Shown here: piece after piece, positions 30,466 through 38,655 of the stretch
Numbering within the stretch: position 1 is the stretch's first letter
How the letters are laid out: each line of letters begins with the position of its first letter
NCBI GenBank assembly: GCA_018714325.1
Contig: DVNN01000234.1
Location: 1 to 46,786, forward strand
Direction: 5' to 3'
DNA length: 46,786 nucleotides
Origin: Candidatus Pelethocola excrementipullorum
GTDB lineage: Bacteria; Bacillota; Clostridia; Lachnospirales; Lachnospiraceae
Notes under the pieces: model-generated
What the model saw: the letters and a program-made list of their open reading frames with translations, nothing else
Told to the model about the DNA's origin: nothing
Databases searched by the model: none
Made by a program: the position numbers and the translations under genes

Positions 30466-31611
30466 CTATATAATACTTAGTATCTCACAGAATCCAAAGA
30501 TAGGATTCTCCTCCAGAATCTCTTCCAACCGGATCAGATTCTGATCAGAATGCTCCAGTTCTCTGGAATACCAGTAGCAGATGAATATCTGATCCTGGAT
30601 TCCAAATTCGCCCTTATTCTTGAGAAATCTTCCGGTAGCCAGCTCCCTGATAAACAATGTGCTTATCACCGCCAACTTCATCTTGGCAAATGCCGCTCCA
30701 TCATATACCGCTCCGCAGAAATAGGTGAACACCCAGTAAACCATCAACTGTTCACTTTGTACCTCCCATCCGCTGTAAGAAGATCGGAAGGCTTTCCTGG
30801 TCTCTTCGGCGCCTTCTTCCCCCCGTTGATACAAAGGCTGAAGGTTTTCCTTCAGAAACTCCGCCCACTCCTCTCTTAGCACCTCCATCTCTGGCACTAT
30901 AGTTTTCCACATTTTCTGAATTGTGGTATGGCTGCTTTCCACATCTTTCGTCCAGTTCTCCCACTTTGTTAGAAAACTTGTGCTAAATCCGGATTTCCGG
31001 TGGCGCTGCCGGATTTCGTCCCCGCGGTACAGTTCCCCCTTATCCAGACTCACCTGAAAATCATGGACATAGGCCAGGGCTTTTCCAATCCGTACCTCCA
31101 TGGCCACTTCCCGGTCTTGAAGTATTTCAATCACATAATCCCGGGCATCCATAAGAGCAGAAAACAAAAGGTAGTCAAATTCTTCATACTCCTCTTCCCC
31201 GCCTGTCTTTTCTCCATGGAGAAACCGCACCGGTTCTTTCTTTTCCAACAAGATTCTGGCCACCTCAGGACAGGAAAGTGACAGCGTGATTTCCTTCAAT
31301 CCCTCAAACTCTTCCACATGTCTGGGATATTTTCTACAGGTATCACAAAGCATATGCTTGCCCGCTTCACTGTAAATATCACAGAGATTTTCCTCATTTA
31401 AAAACTCGCATCTTCTACCATTTTGTAAAAATGCTCTTTCCTTCCAATCAATCCCATTGTGCAGACGATTGCGAAAGGATCCCTTGACCTTCCGGTACTT
31501 CTTCAGACTTTTGTCATCGATTATTATCTGCCAACCCGCACAACAGGTATCCGGACATTCTCCGGCAATACAAGTAAATTCACGGTAATAATCTGGTATG
31601 GTAAACTGCAT
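30466..31611 (-). CDS. FliB-like flagellin lysine-N-methylase family protein
   Basis: Cysteine-rich N-terminus CIAGECPDTCCAGWQIIIDD, CDTCRKYPRHVEEF. Confidence 0.75.
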   Translation of the reverse strand: MQFTIPDYYREFTCIAGECPDTCCAGWQIIIDDKSLKKYRKVKGSFRNRLHNGIDWKERAFLQNGRRCEFLNEENLCDIYSEAGKHMLCDTCRKYPRHVEEFEGLKEITLSLSCPEVARILLEKKEPVRFLHGEKTGGEEEYEEFDYLLFSALMDARDYVIEILQDREVAMEVRIGKALAYVHDFQVSLDKGELYRGDEIRQRHRKSGFSTSFLTKWENWTKDVESSHTTIQKMWKTIVPEMEVLREEWAEFLKENLQPLYQRGEEGAEETRKAFRSSYSGWEVQSEQLMVYWVFTYFCGAVYDGAAFAKMKLAVISTLFIRELATGRFLKNKGEFGIQDQIFICYWYSRELEHSDQNLIRLEEILEENPIFGFCEILSII

Positions 31612-31630
31612 CCGCTTTTCCTCTTCACTT

Positions 31631-32275
31631 TTAAATTAGTTTGGGGCACCACTCCGCCAGGGGGCATTGCTCACATTTTGCCTTTCTCGAGGTACAGATT
31701 TCTCTACCCAGATAGATCAGCTGGAAATTAATTCTGTTCCAATGGTCCACAGGCAGTACCTTCTGCAATTCCAGCTCCACCTGCTCAGGGTTTTTCCCCT
31801 TGGCCCAGCCAAGGCGTTTGGAGATTCGAAAGACATGGGTATCCACCGTGACGCCCGGAATCCCATGGGCGTCGGCCAGGTATAAGGTCGCAGTCTTTCT
31901 TCCCACCCCCGCCAGCTTCAACACCTCTTCCAGCTTATCCGGAACCTGTCCTCCATATTCCCCAACAATCTGCTGGCAGCATTTCTTTACGTTCTTCGCC
32001 TTATTCTTATAAAGCCCTATGGATCTTATGTAATCCTCTATTTCCTCTACGGGAGCTTCCGCCATCTCTTCCACATGTTGAAACCTGGCATAGAGGGCGG
32101 GAAGCGCCACATCCACCTGCTTGTCCGTACTCTGAGCGCTCAACATAATAGCCACCAGAAGCTGCCATGGCTCCTGATGAAAAAAACCATCCTTTGTGGT
32201 TCCGTACCGATCATCTAAGATCTTAAGAATCTGGTCTCTATTCTCCTGAAACTTTTTCTTCGTTATACGCGGCAT
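31631..32275 (-). CDS. nth: Endonuclease III
   Basis: HhH LAGVGRKTATLYLADAHGIPGVTVDTHVFRISKRLGW; Fe-S C-x6-C-x2-C-x5-C (CTSRKAKCEQCPLAEWC). Confidence 0.95.
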   Translation of the reverse strand: MPRITKKKFQENRDQILKILDDRYGTTKDGFFHQEPWQLLVAIMLSAQSTDKQVDVALPALYARFQHVEEMAEAPVEEIEDYIRSIGLYKNKAKNVKKCCQQIVGEYGGQVPDKLEEVLKLAGVGRKTATLYLADAHGIPGVTVDTHVFRISKRLGWAKGKNPEQVELELQKVLPVDHWNRINFQLIYLGREICTSRKAKCEQCPLAEWCPKLI

Positions 32276-32320
32276 AAATTCACCCCTTTTTTCTTAAAAA
32301 CTCTGTGTTTTAACTGGCTC

Positions 32321-33142
32321 TTATACAAGCTCTTTCTCTCCAAATAAATCATAATAAAAAATATACTGTTGTAAAACACCTTCGTACCCTTGATAACGCT
32401 CCATCGGAAATCCATGCTGATAATACTTCTCCAACGCCTGTCGGATATGAGTATCCACCGGAAAGGCTTCCAGCTTCTGAAGTGCGAAAAGACAGATGCA
32501 GTCTGCCACTTTTCCGCCAACGCCATAGAGTTTCATCAACTCCGCTTTCGCCTCGTCATACTCCATCCCCTTCACTGCTTCCAGACTCACCTCTCCTGAG
32601 ACAATGCTCTGGGCAGTACGGATTACATATTTACTGCGATACCCCAGATTACATGCTTTCAAATCTTCGTCCGTAGCCGCTGCAAGGGCCTCCGGTGTGG
32701 GGAATGCATCGTAAGCCACTCCATTGGGGTTTTTCTTCTTCTCCCCATATCGGCTGCAGATATTCCCGATACACCGCCGGATCCGAGTGATATTATTCTG
32801 CTGGGAAATCAAAAAGCTAACAATCATTTCCCATAAATCCTGCTTTAAAATTCGAATCCCACTTCCATATGCGGCCACGGTGGTCAGATACTCATCCGTA
32901 GGATCAATGCTCTCTATATACGCTCCATAATTCCTGTCTAGATCAAAATAGGGTGACCAAAACTCCTGAAATTCCTGCTGTGTACAGTCAAATCTACAGG
33001 TATCCCCCTCCTGCTCCAAATCCAGATAATGTTCTCCGGCTATGACTTCATATCCATGATCTCCTATACGGTTCATGCGGAAGCACTGGCCGGAATTACA
33101 GATCTGTTCCATATTAAAATTCTTCAGTTCTAAAGTTATCAT
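32321..33142 (-). CDS. OGG/AlkA-type DNA glycosylase (8-oxoguanine glycosylase-like)
   Basis: CNSGQCFRMNRIGDHGYEV N-terminal OGG motif; EMIVSFLISQQNNITRIRRCIGNIC; HhH-GPD LMKLYGVGGKVADCICLFALQKLEAFPVDTHI. Confidence 0.9.
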   Translation of the reverse strand: MITLELKNFNMEQICNSGQCFRMNRIGDHGYEVIAGEHYLDLEQEGDTCRFDCTQQEFQEFWSPYFDLDRNYGAYIESIDPTDEYLTTVAAYGSGIRILKQDLWEMIVSFLISQQNNITRIRRCIGNICSRYGEKKKNPNGVAYDAFPTPEALAAATDEDLKACNLGYRSKYVIRTAQSIVSGEVSLEAVKGMEYDEAKAELMKLYGVGGKVADCICLFALQKLEAFPVDTHIRQALEKYYQHGFPMERYQGYEGVLQQYIFYYDLFGEKELV

Positions 33143-33182
33143 ATGTTTTTTTATAATTTCACCTCATTGTTCAAACTACTTA

Positions 33183-33596
33183 TCATTCAGTCATCTGTTG
33201 TTTGATTGCCTCGTCCAATTCCGGGTAACTCTTCTTCAGTGAGATGGGCCTTCCCCCTTCTCCTAAAAAGCAATGGCGGGATTCCCCTATGGCCACAACC
33301 TCATCCGTCTTCTCCAATCTCATCTCATAGCCCAGGATTAACTTGATACCATTATATTCCCGGACCTGCAACGAGATGGATACCAAATCTGCGAATGTTG
33401 TCGTCATCTTGTATTCACAGTCGACTCCAATAACAGGAGACATAATCCCCACGGCCTCCATCTTATCGTATCCCCAATTCACGGAATCCAGAAACTCTAC
33501 ACGGGCCTCCTCCATCCAGCGGATGTAATTGGAGTGATGGGTGATTCCCATACGGTCAGTTTCATAATAATGAACTTTATGCAAATACTTACTCAT
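33183..33596 (-). CDS. Acyl-CoA thioesterase, YbgC/4HBT family
   Basis: YYETDRMGITHHSNYIRWMEEARVEFLD hot-dog motif. Confidence 0.9.
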   Translation of the reverse strand: MSKYLHKVHYYETDRMGITHHSNYIRWMEEARVEFLDSVNWGYDKMEAVGIMSPVIGVDCEYKMTTTFADLVSISLQVREYNGIKLILGYEMRLEKTDEVVAIGESRHCFLGEGGRPISLKKSYPELDEAIKQQMTE

Positions 33597-33895
33597 ACAC
33601 CTCTATCCTTTTCTTATATATTACTTATTAACGGATATTCCTATTTTACCAGAATTTTTCCCCACTTTCCACCGGGAACCATCCTTTCCCTCATTTCCCA
33701 TACATGAACTCAATTCATTTTGCCGAATCACCCCGGATATCTTGCATATGTTGGGAACTCCGTATTTCCTGTCTAATAAAAAATGGCTTATCATGGAATA
33801 CCAGAAGCCTGCAAACAATCCATACCTGTTTGTAAGCTTCACGCTCTCTTCATTCCATAATAAGCTACTATCTTTAACTTTCTATATAGAAAACG

Positions 33896-34588
33896 TTATT
33901 CACTAAGTCCTACTTTTCCCAACGCTGCATCTTCAATGTCCCCAGCCCTTCTTAGTTCCACCCACTCAAGAAGTCCTCTGGTAAAGTGTACATCAAAGAA
34001 ATGTATCACCGGTCCGAATCCAAATGCCGCCAGCAAGGTCCCCAGGCCCACGATTCCACCTGCCAGATAGCATACCAGCGCACACAGCCCGTCGGTGAAC
34101 ATTCTGCACCAGAAGTAAGAGATCCGGGGCCACCGCCTTGTCATAATCAAGGACAGGCTGTCATAGGGGGAAACCCCAACATCTGAAGTCTGGTAAAGGG
34201 ATGCCCCAAAACAGCAGACCACCACACCGATACACACAATCACAACTCTCTGCCACATCAATTCAGGAGCGCCAAATATCAGCTTCAACACATAGTTGAA
34301 AAAGGTAACAATATACCCCAGACACAGGGCATTGACCACAGTTCCAATTCCTATAAACTTCCTGCCGGTCAGAAACTCTATAAAAAACAGTATGATGTTA
34401 AACAAGATCAAAAAACTGGAATATACAATCCCCGTCACATCGGACAATGCCATGATCATCCCACTGAAGGCATCATTGCCCAAGCCGGACAATTTAAAGA
34501 TACTGATTCCCAATCCAAGAAATATATTGCCGAAGACCATGATGATGAAGCGCTCGCTTCCAACCTTTTTAAAATAATCAGCCAACAT
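33896..34588 (-). CDS. YczE/YitT-like integral membrane protein
   Basis: NIFLGLGISIFKLSGLGNDAFSGM ... LYQTSDVGVSPYDSLSLIM; multiple TM segments. Confidence 0.7.
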   Translation of the reverse strand: MLADYFKKVGSERFIIMVFGNIFLGLGISIFKLSGLGNDAFSGMIMALSDVTGIVYSSFLILFNIILFFIEFLTGRKFIGIGTVVNALCLGYIVTFFNYVLKLIFGAPELMWQRVVIVCIGVVVCCFGASLYQTSDVGVSPYDSLSLIMTRRWPRISYFWCRMFTDGLCALVCYLAGGIVGLGTLLAAFGFGPVIHFFDVHFTRGLLEWVELRRAGDIEDAALGKVGLSE

Positions 34589-34716
34589 TTGATTAGACTC
34601 CTTCTATCGTAAAATATTCAAATATCTAAAAAACATTTCCCCTCCGGATTTTTACATCCGTGTTGTATTATATAACTTGTTGGAAGCGAAAGCAAATTGT
34701 TTCTAAACATTAAGAA

Positions 34717-34746
34717 GCGTTCTTCGACCGAACCGTCAAAGAACGC
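34717..34746. terminator. Terminator-like hairpin
   Basis: GCGTTCTT (34717-34724) / AAGAACGC (34739-34746). Confidence 0.5.
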
Positions 34747-34773
34747 ATACTTTTTTTCATGATGTATTTAGTT

Positions 34774-35028
34774 TTACAACCCATTCCTCTTGCAGAATTG
34801 CTGATATAGCGTTTCGATTAACTCCCTATCATCCAATCCCTCATACTGTTCTTCCCCGCTGTCCAGATCCTCTGATGTAACGCGAAGAATATGAACCGGC
34901 TCATCCTCATCACCATCTTCCGGGAAAAGTACGATATATTCCTCACCTTTGTGCTCCATGATGTCCAGTACCTCAAACTGAAGTTCCTCACCATTCTCAT
35001 CAGTCAATACTAACAGATCCTCACTCAT
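34774..35028 (-). CDS. DUF1292-family small acidic protein
   Basis: VLTDENGEELQFEVLDIMEHKGEEYIVLFPEDGDEDEPVHILRV; AGGAGG-like RBS upstream. Confidence 0.85.
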   Translation of the reverse strand: MSEDLLVLTDENGEELQFEVLDIMEHKGEEYIVLFPEDGDEDEPVHILRVTSEDLDSGEEQYEGLDDRELIETLYQQFCKRNGL

Positions 35029-35168
35029 AATTCCTCCTACCAGGCTTAACCACAGCAGCCTGTTTTATAACAAGATTATGTATTCAGGATATCATATATT
35101 ATTTTGAAGTTCAATTGTTATATAGGAAGAAAAATATATTTATAGTTGATCATTCCAAATCTCTCAAA

Positions 35169-35351
35169 TTAAGCCCCTATACGACTCAGGCATACGTCAG
35201 AAATCACAATAATATCATCGACCCTCACCTGTAAAACCGCCGCCAGTACCATATCTATGGAAGGCAGCGTTGTCCCATGCTGCCACTTATAGATTGTTCT
35301 CCTGTTCCAGGCTATCGCTGAATGATCCGTATCCCTACCATTGAAAGCCAT
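35169..35351 (-). pseudogene. Remnant of an XRE-type helix-turn-helix regulator
   Basis: RRTIYKWQHGTTLPSIDMVLAAVLQVRVDDIIVI resembles the C-terminal half of an XRE HTH domain, but the N-terminal part is missing and no recognisable C-terminal domain follows. Confidence 0.45.
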
Positions 35352-35375
35352 AGCCTTAACTAGGAATTCCTGTTC

Positions 35376-36587
35376 TCATTCAGAAGCCTTAAAATTATAA
35401 ATAGGCTTTATCACCTCAATAATATCCACTGCGCTCTGGATGACATCCACAATATCATGCAAGGACTTATAAGCCATCGGTGCCTCATCCAGTGTTGCTT
35501 CATTTACAGAGGTTGTATAAACACCCTCCATCTCTTTTCGATACTCCTGCATCGATAATTTCTCTTTCGCCTTAGTTCTGGACATCATCCGTCCCGCTCC
35601 ATGGGGAGCTGAGTAATTCCACTCCGGATTGCCCCTTCCAACTGCCAGCACACTCCCGTCACGCATATTGATTGGGATCAGAACCTTATCACCTTTCTGC
35701 GCCGCAATGGCTCCTTTCCGCAGAATCATTTCCTCTACATCGATATAATTATGAATGGTATGAAATCCATCCTTTTCGGACAGTCCGATTCGATCTATCA
35801 AAATCTCTGCGATCAATTCCCGGTTTCTTCTGGCAAATTCCTGACAGATTTCCACATCGTGAAGATAATCCTCCAGAAATTCACCGTACAGATAGCATAG
35901 ATCCTCCGGTATTAACAGTTCTTTTGCGGTCCATTTCAACTGCTTTAATGCCCCTTGTATCTCGGTTCTTCTGCCTGCCGCCTTATATTCCGCAATCAGA
36001 GCATCTCGTTTTGCAAAATACTCTTCTTTCCCCTGATGCAGCCCTATGGCCAGGCGCTGATAATAATCTGCCACCTGTTTGCCCAGGTTCCGGCTTCCGG
36101 TATGAATCACCAGATAATTGGTTCCATCGGCCGACTGGTCGACTTCTATAAAATGATTGCCGCCGCCCAAAGTTCCAAGGCTGCGTTCTAATCGCTTTGT
36201 ATCCCTCAAATTCCTATAACATCTCAACTCCATCAGGTCGAACTTTCTCTGCCTGCCCTCCCAGACATGCTTGCCCGACGGTACGTATCGTGCCGCCTGA
36301 TCCAGTTTTTCCATATCAATCTCATCTTTTCCCAAATTGACCGTATACATCCCACAGCCGATATCAACTCCCACAATATTGGGAACAGCTTTATCTGTTA
36401 TCGTCATGGTCGTTCCTATGGTACATCCCTTTCCGGCATGCACATCCGGCATAATGCGTATCTGGCTGCCCTTTGTAAATTCCTGATCACACATCCTTCT
36501 AATCTGAGCAATGGCCTCATCCTCTATTACCTTTGCATAGCAGACCGCCGTATTCATCGTTCCTTTAATCTCTAACTTATCTAACAT
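35376..36587 (-). CDS. rtcB: RtcB-family RNA-splicing ligase
   Basis: IMPDVHAGKGCTIGTTM, NIVGVDIGCGMYTVNL, LGGGNHFIEVD, HTGSRNLGKQVADYY, APHGAGRMMSRTKAK, DEAPMAYKSLHDIVD. Start MLDKLEIKG (36587) preferred over the 36620 extension because GAGGAGAAAG precedes it. Confidence 0.93.
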   Translation of the reverse strand: MLDKLEIKGTMNTAVCYAKVIEDEAIAQIRRMCDQEFTKGSQIRIMPDVHAGKGCTIGTTMTITDKAVPNIVGVDIGCGMYTVNLGKDEIDMEKLDQAARYVPSGKHVWEGRQRKFDLMELRCYRNLRDTKRLERSLGTLGGGNHFIEVDQSADGTNYLVIHTGSRNLGKQVADYYQRLAIGLHQGKEEYFAKRDALIAEYKAAGRRTEIQGALKQLKWTAKELLIPEDLCYLYGEFLEDYLHDVEICQEFARRNRELIAEILIDRIGLSEKDGFHTIHNYIDVEEMILRKGAIAAQKGDKVLIPINMRDGSVLAVGRGNPEWNYSAPHGAGRMMSRTKAKEKLSMQEYRKEMEGVYTTSVNEATLDEAPMAYKSLHDIVDVIQSAVDIIEVIKPIYNFKASE

Positions 36588-36640
36588 CTTTCTTCTCCTC
36601 AATCCTGCTACAAACATCAAGTGCAGTTCTTATTAACAAA

Positions 36641-36675
36641 CAGAAAAGGCCGCCTATCCACATGGATAAGCGGCC
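36641..36675 (-). terminator. Rho-independent terminator of the small ORF/RNA upstream of rtcB
   Basis: Minus strand GGCCGCtTATCCA TG TGGATAgGCGGCC TTTTCTGTTT. Confidence 0.85.
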
Positions 36676-36702
36676 GCCTGGAATCACTCTATGAAATCAT
36701 GA

Positions 36703-36825
36703 TTACACAACACAACTCTTAAACGCTTTCCCATATGAACGCAACACGATAAAGCTCTGGCTTTGGCGCAGAGCTTGAGGCTGTTCATTATATAGCCAAA
36801 CGTTTAAAAAATTAACTGATTTCAT
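36703..36825 (-). CDS. Candidate 40-aa small protein or leader peptide MKSVNFLNVWLYNEQPQALRQSQSFIVLRSYGKAFKSCVV
   Basis: ATG to TAA, 41 codons, preceded by GGGAAAGGAATCTAATC (purine-rich SD-like); own promoter-like sequence and terminator. Too short for the supplied ORF list. Confidence 0.5.
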   Translation of the reverse strand: MKSVNFLNVWLYNEQPQALRQSQSFIVLRSYGKAFKSCVV

Positions 36826-36878
36826 GATTAGATTCCTTTCCCGCATTCTTCTGCGTCCATTTTTATCACTTGTCTTAC

Positions 36879-36907
36879 ACTATATCATATAAAATTCCTT
36901 TTGTCTT
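36879..36907 (-). promoter_or_regulatory. Sigma-A-like promoter for the small ORF/RNA
   Basis: Minus strand AAGACA (36902-36907) - 17 nt - TATAGT (36879-36884). Confidence 0.5.
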
Positions 36908-36954
36908 TATACTTCTGCTATAAATTTCTAGATATTCCCAGAATTTTCACTCAC

Positions 36955-37428
36955 TTATCTCAAATATTCTCCTAATATTTTGCCAACTTCCTCAGGCTTT
37001 ACCCCTGAATACAGCCTATCATCAATTTTCAGATTGGGCCCTTTGGTGCATTGCTTCATGCAGTTCTGTGTGCGTACAGCAAAGACAAGACCAGCTTTAT
37101 TTTCCCTGATTACTCTCAGCTCCTCCCTGACAGCATCTGCAACTTTCCCACATCCTCTTGCCGAACATCTCGGACCCACGCATAAGGTGATGATATGACG
37201 TTTGACAGCATGTAGGCTGGGGTAGTATTTAAGCAAGCTCTTTATCACCACTTCTTTGATTCCAAACTCCTGACATACCCTCTGCTGGACATCATCCGGT
37301 ATATATCCGTATACTTCTTGAATTTCCCTTAGTAATTCCACCAAACGATCCTGCTGATAGTCATATTTCAAATCCTCATAGCAAGGAATCATCTCTTCTA
37401 TTTGTTTTTCGTATTCTTCTTCTAACAA
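36955..37428 (-). CDS. NuoE-like [2Fe-2S] thioredoxin-fold protein (NADH dehydrogenase/hydrogenase 24-kDa subunit family)
   Basis: CVGPRCSARGCGKV and NCMKQCTKGPN (C-x4-C ... C-x3-C). TTG start at 37428 has AGGAGG (37435-37440) upstream; the listed ATG start at 37494 lacks this support. Confidence 0.82.
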   Translation of the reverse strand: MLEEEYEKQIEEMIPCYEDLKYDYQQDRLVELLREIQEVYGYIPDDVQQRVCQEFGIKEVVIKSLLKYYPSLHAVKRHIITLCVGPRCSARGCGKVADAVREELRVIRENKAGLVFAVRTQNCMKQCTKGPNLKIDDRLYSGVKPEEVGKILGEYLR

Positions 37429-37533
37429 AATTTGCCTCCTAAAACTTTTGATAATAAAATCAGTAATCTTTATTATATTTCTTAAACATATCACAATCCC
37501 TACTGTTTCTCAACTATTTTACTCCAAAAAGAA

Positions 37534-37555
37534 AGAGTCTGACAAGTCAGACTCT
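37534..37555 (-). terminator. Terminator downstream of AEC transporter
   Basis: AGAGTCTGACAAGTCAGACTCT hairpin followed on the minus strand by TTCTTTTT. Confidence 0.7.
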
Positions 37556-37596
37556 CGCGCGATAAAACGTCATTCGCATCCCCCGCAGGGTTTTCA

Positions 37597-38538
37597 TCAG
37601 ATCAGCAGTGAAATAAGCGGAACTGTAATCAGGGAGAATACCGTGGTAAATGCAATCAACCGATTGCTTTCCGTGCCTTTCCCCCCATACTCTTCCGCAA
37701 GCATGCCAGAGATACTGGCGCAGGGCATGGATACACATAACATGAAGATTCCCAATAGCTCCTTGCTGATTGGAAGCTGGCGTGCTATTAGCACACAGAT
37801 TGCCGGAAATACCAACATCTTCACAATCATAAATGTATAATGCTCTCTATCCAAGAATAATTCTTTTAAGCTCATTTTAGCAACCGACGATCCTATGATA
37901 ATCATGGACAGCGGAATCGCTGCATCCCCCATATACTTGAACGCATCCTGTATCGGTTCCATGACGGGTATCTGAAAGATAAATATAACTAAACTTACGA
38001 TACAGGCCAGCAGTCCCACATTGAATAAGGACTTCCAGGAATATTCCGCCTTCTTATCCGATGATTTAGATGCCAGATAGATGCCCAGGGTGTACACGAT
38101 AATATTAAATAACAGTATGTAAAACACAAGATAGATGATATATTCATCACCATAGATCCCCTTTACCAGAGGTATCCCTATAAATCCCACATTATTAAAA
38201 ATCAACATCAATTGATAGAAACTTGCTTTTTTGAGTTCATACCTTCTCAGTTTCACATATAAGAAACTTAAAGCAATCAGAAGGGTATACATTAAAAGCA
38301 CAGCAAGGATATTTTGAAATATCAATTTATCCCCGGTCATCTTTTCACCAAGCACTCCTGAGATTATGAGCATTGGGTTTAATACATTCACAATAAGAGA
38401 TGTGATTTTCCGACAAGTATGATCATCTATGATATTCTTCTTATAACTATAGATACCGATAACCACCATTATAAACAATACTAACATTCTTTGTAGTAAT
38501 ATTGCACTATCCACTCTTCGCCCTCCGGTTTTCGACAA
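37597..38538 (-). CDS. AEC (auxin efflux carrier)-family transporter
   Basis: 10-TM protein; LIVNVLNPMLIISGVL, MLIFNNVGFIGIPLVKGIYG, MGDAAIPLSMIIIGSSVA, MPCASISGMLAEEYGG. Confidence 0.88.
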   Translation of the reverse strand: MSKTGGRRVDSAILLQRMLVLFIMVVIGIYSYKKNIIDDHTCRKITSLIVNVLNPMLIISGVLGEKMTGDKLIFQNILAVLLMYTLLIALSFLYVKLRRYELKKASFYQLMLIFNNVGFIGIPLVKGIYGDEYIIYLVFYILLFNIIVYTLGIYLASKSSDKKAEYSWKSLFNVGLLACIVSLVIFIFQIPVMEPIQDAFKYMGDAAIPLSMIIIGSSVAKMSLKELFLDREHYTFMIVKMLVFPAICVLIARQLPISKELLGIFMLCVSMPCASISGMLAEEYGGKGTESNRLIAFTTVFSLITVPLISLLI

Positions 38539-38655
38539 TATTTATATTGTAATCAATATCTGTACTTTACACAAGACCTTTTAGGCTATTTTAACAAAAA
38601 GATCCCATGCAGCCATTGGATGCCGCATGAAATCTCTGTTATTCAACCCACTCCT

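Larger units (their letters stand above)
36641..36872 (-). ncRNA. Candidate structured transcript (about 230 nt) between the NuoE-like gene and rtcB
   Basis: Minus-strand nested pairings: GGAATC/GATTCC (36831-36836 with 36680-36685), ATGAAATCA/TGATTTCAT (36817-36825 with 36691-36699), TTAAACG/CGTTTAA, ATGAAC/GTTCAT, AAGCTCTG/CAGAGCTT, then a strong terminator. Family not recognised. Confidence 0.5.

Noticed and set aside
31631-33142. Adjacent Nth and OGG-like glycosylases as a novel system
   Set aside because: Both are ordinary base-excision repair enzymes and their adjacency needs no new explanation.
33621-33842. 73-aa minus-strand ORF in an intergenic gap
   Set aside because: No recognisable family and low-complexity ending; insufficient support for a gene.
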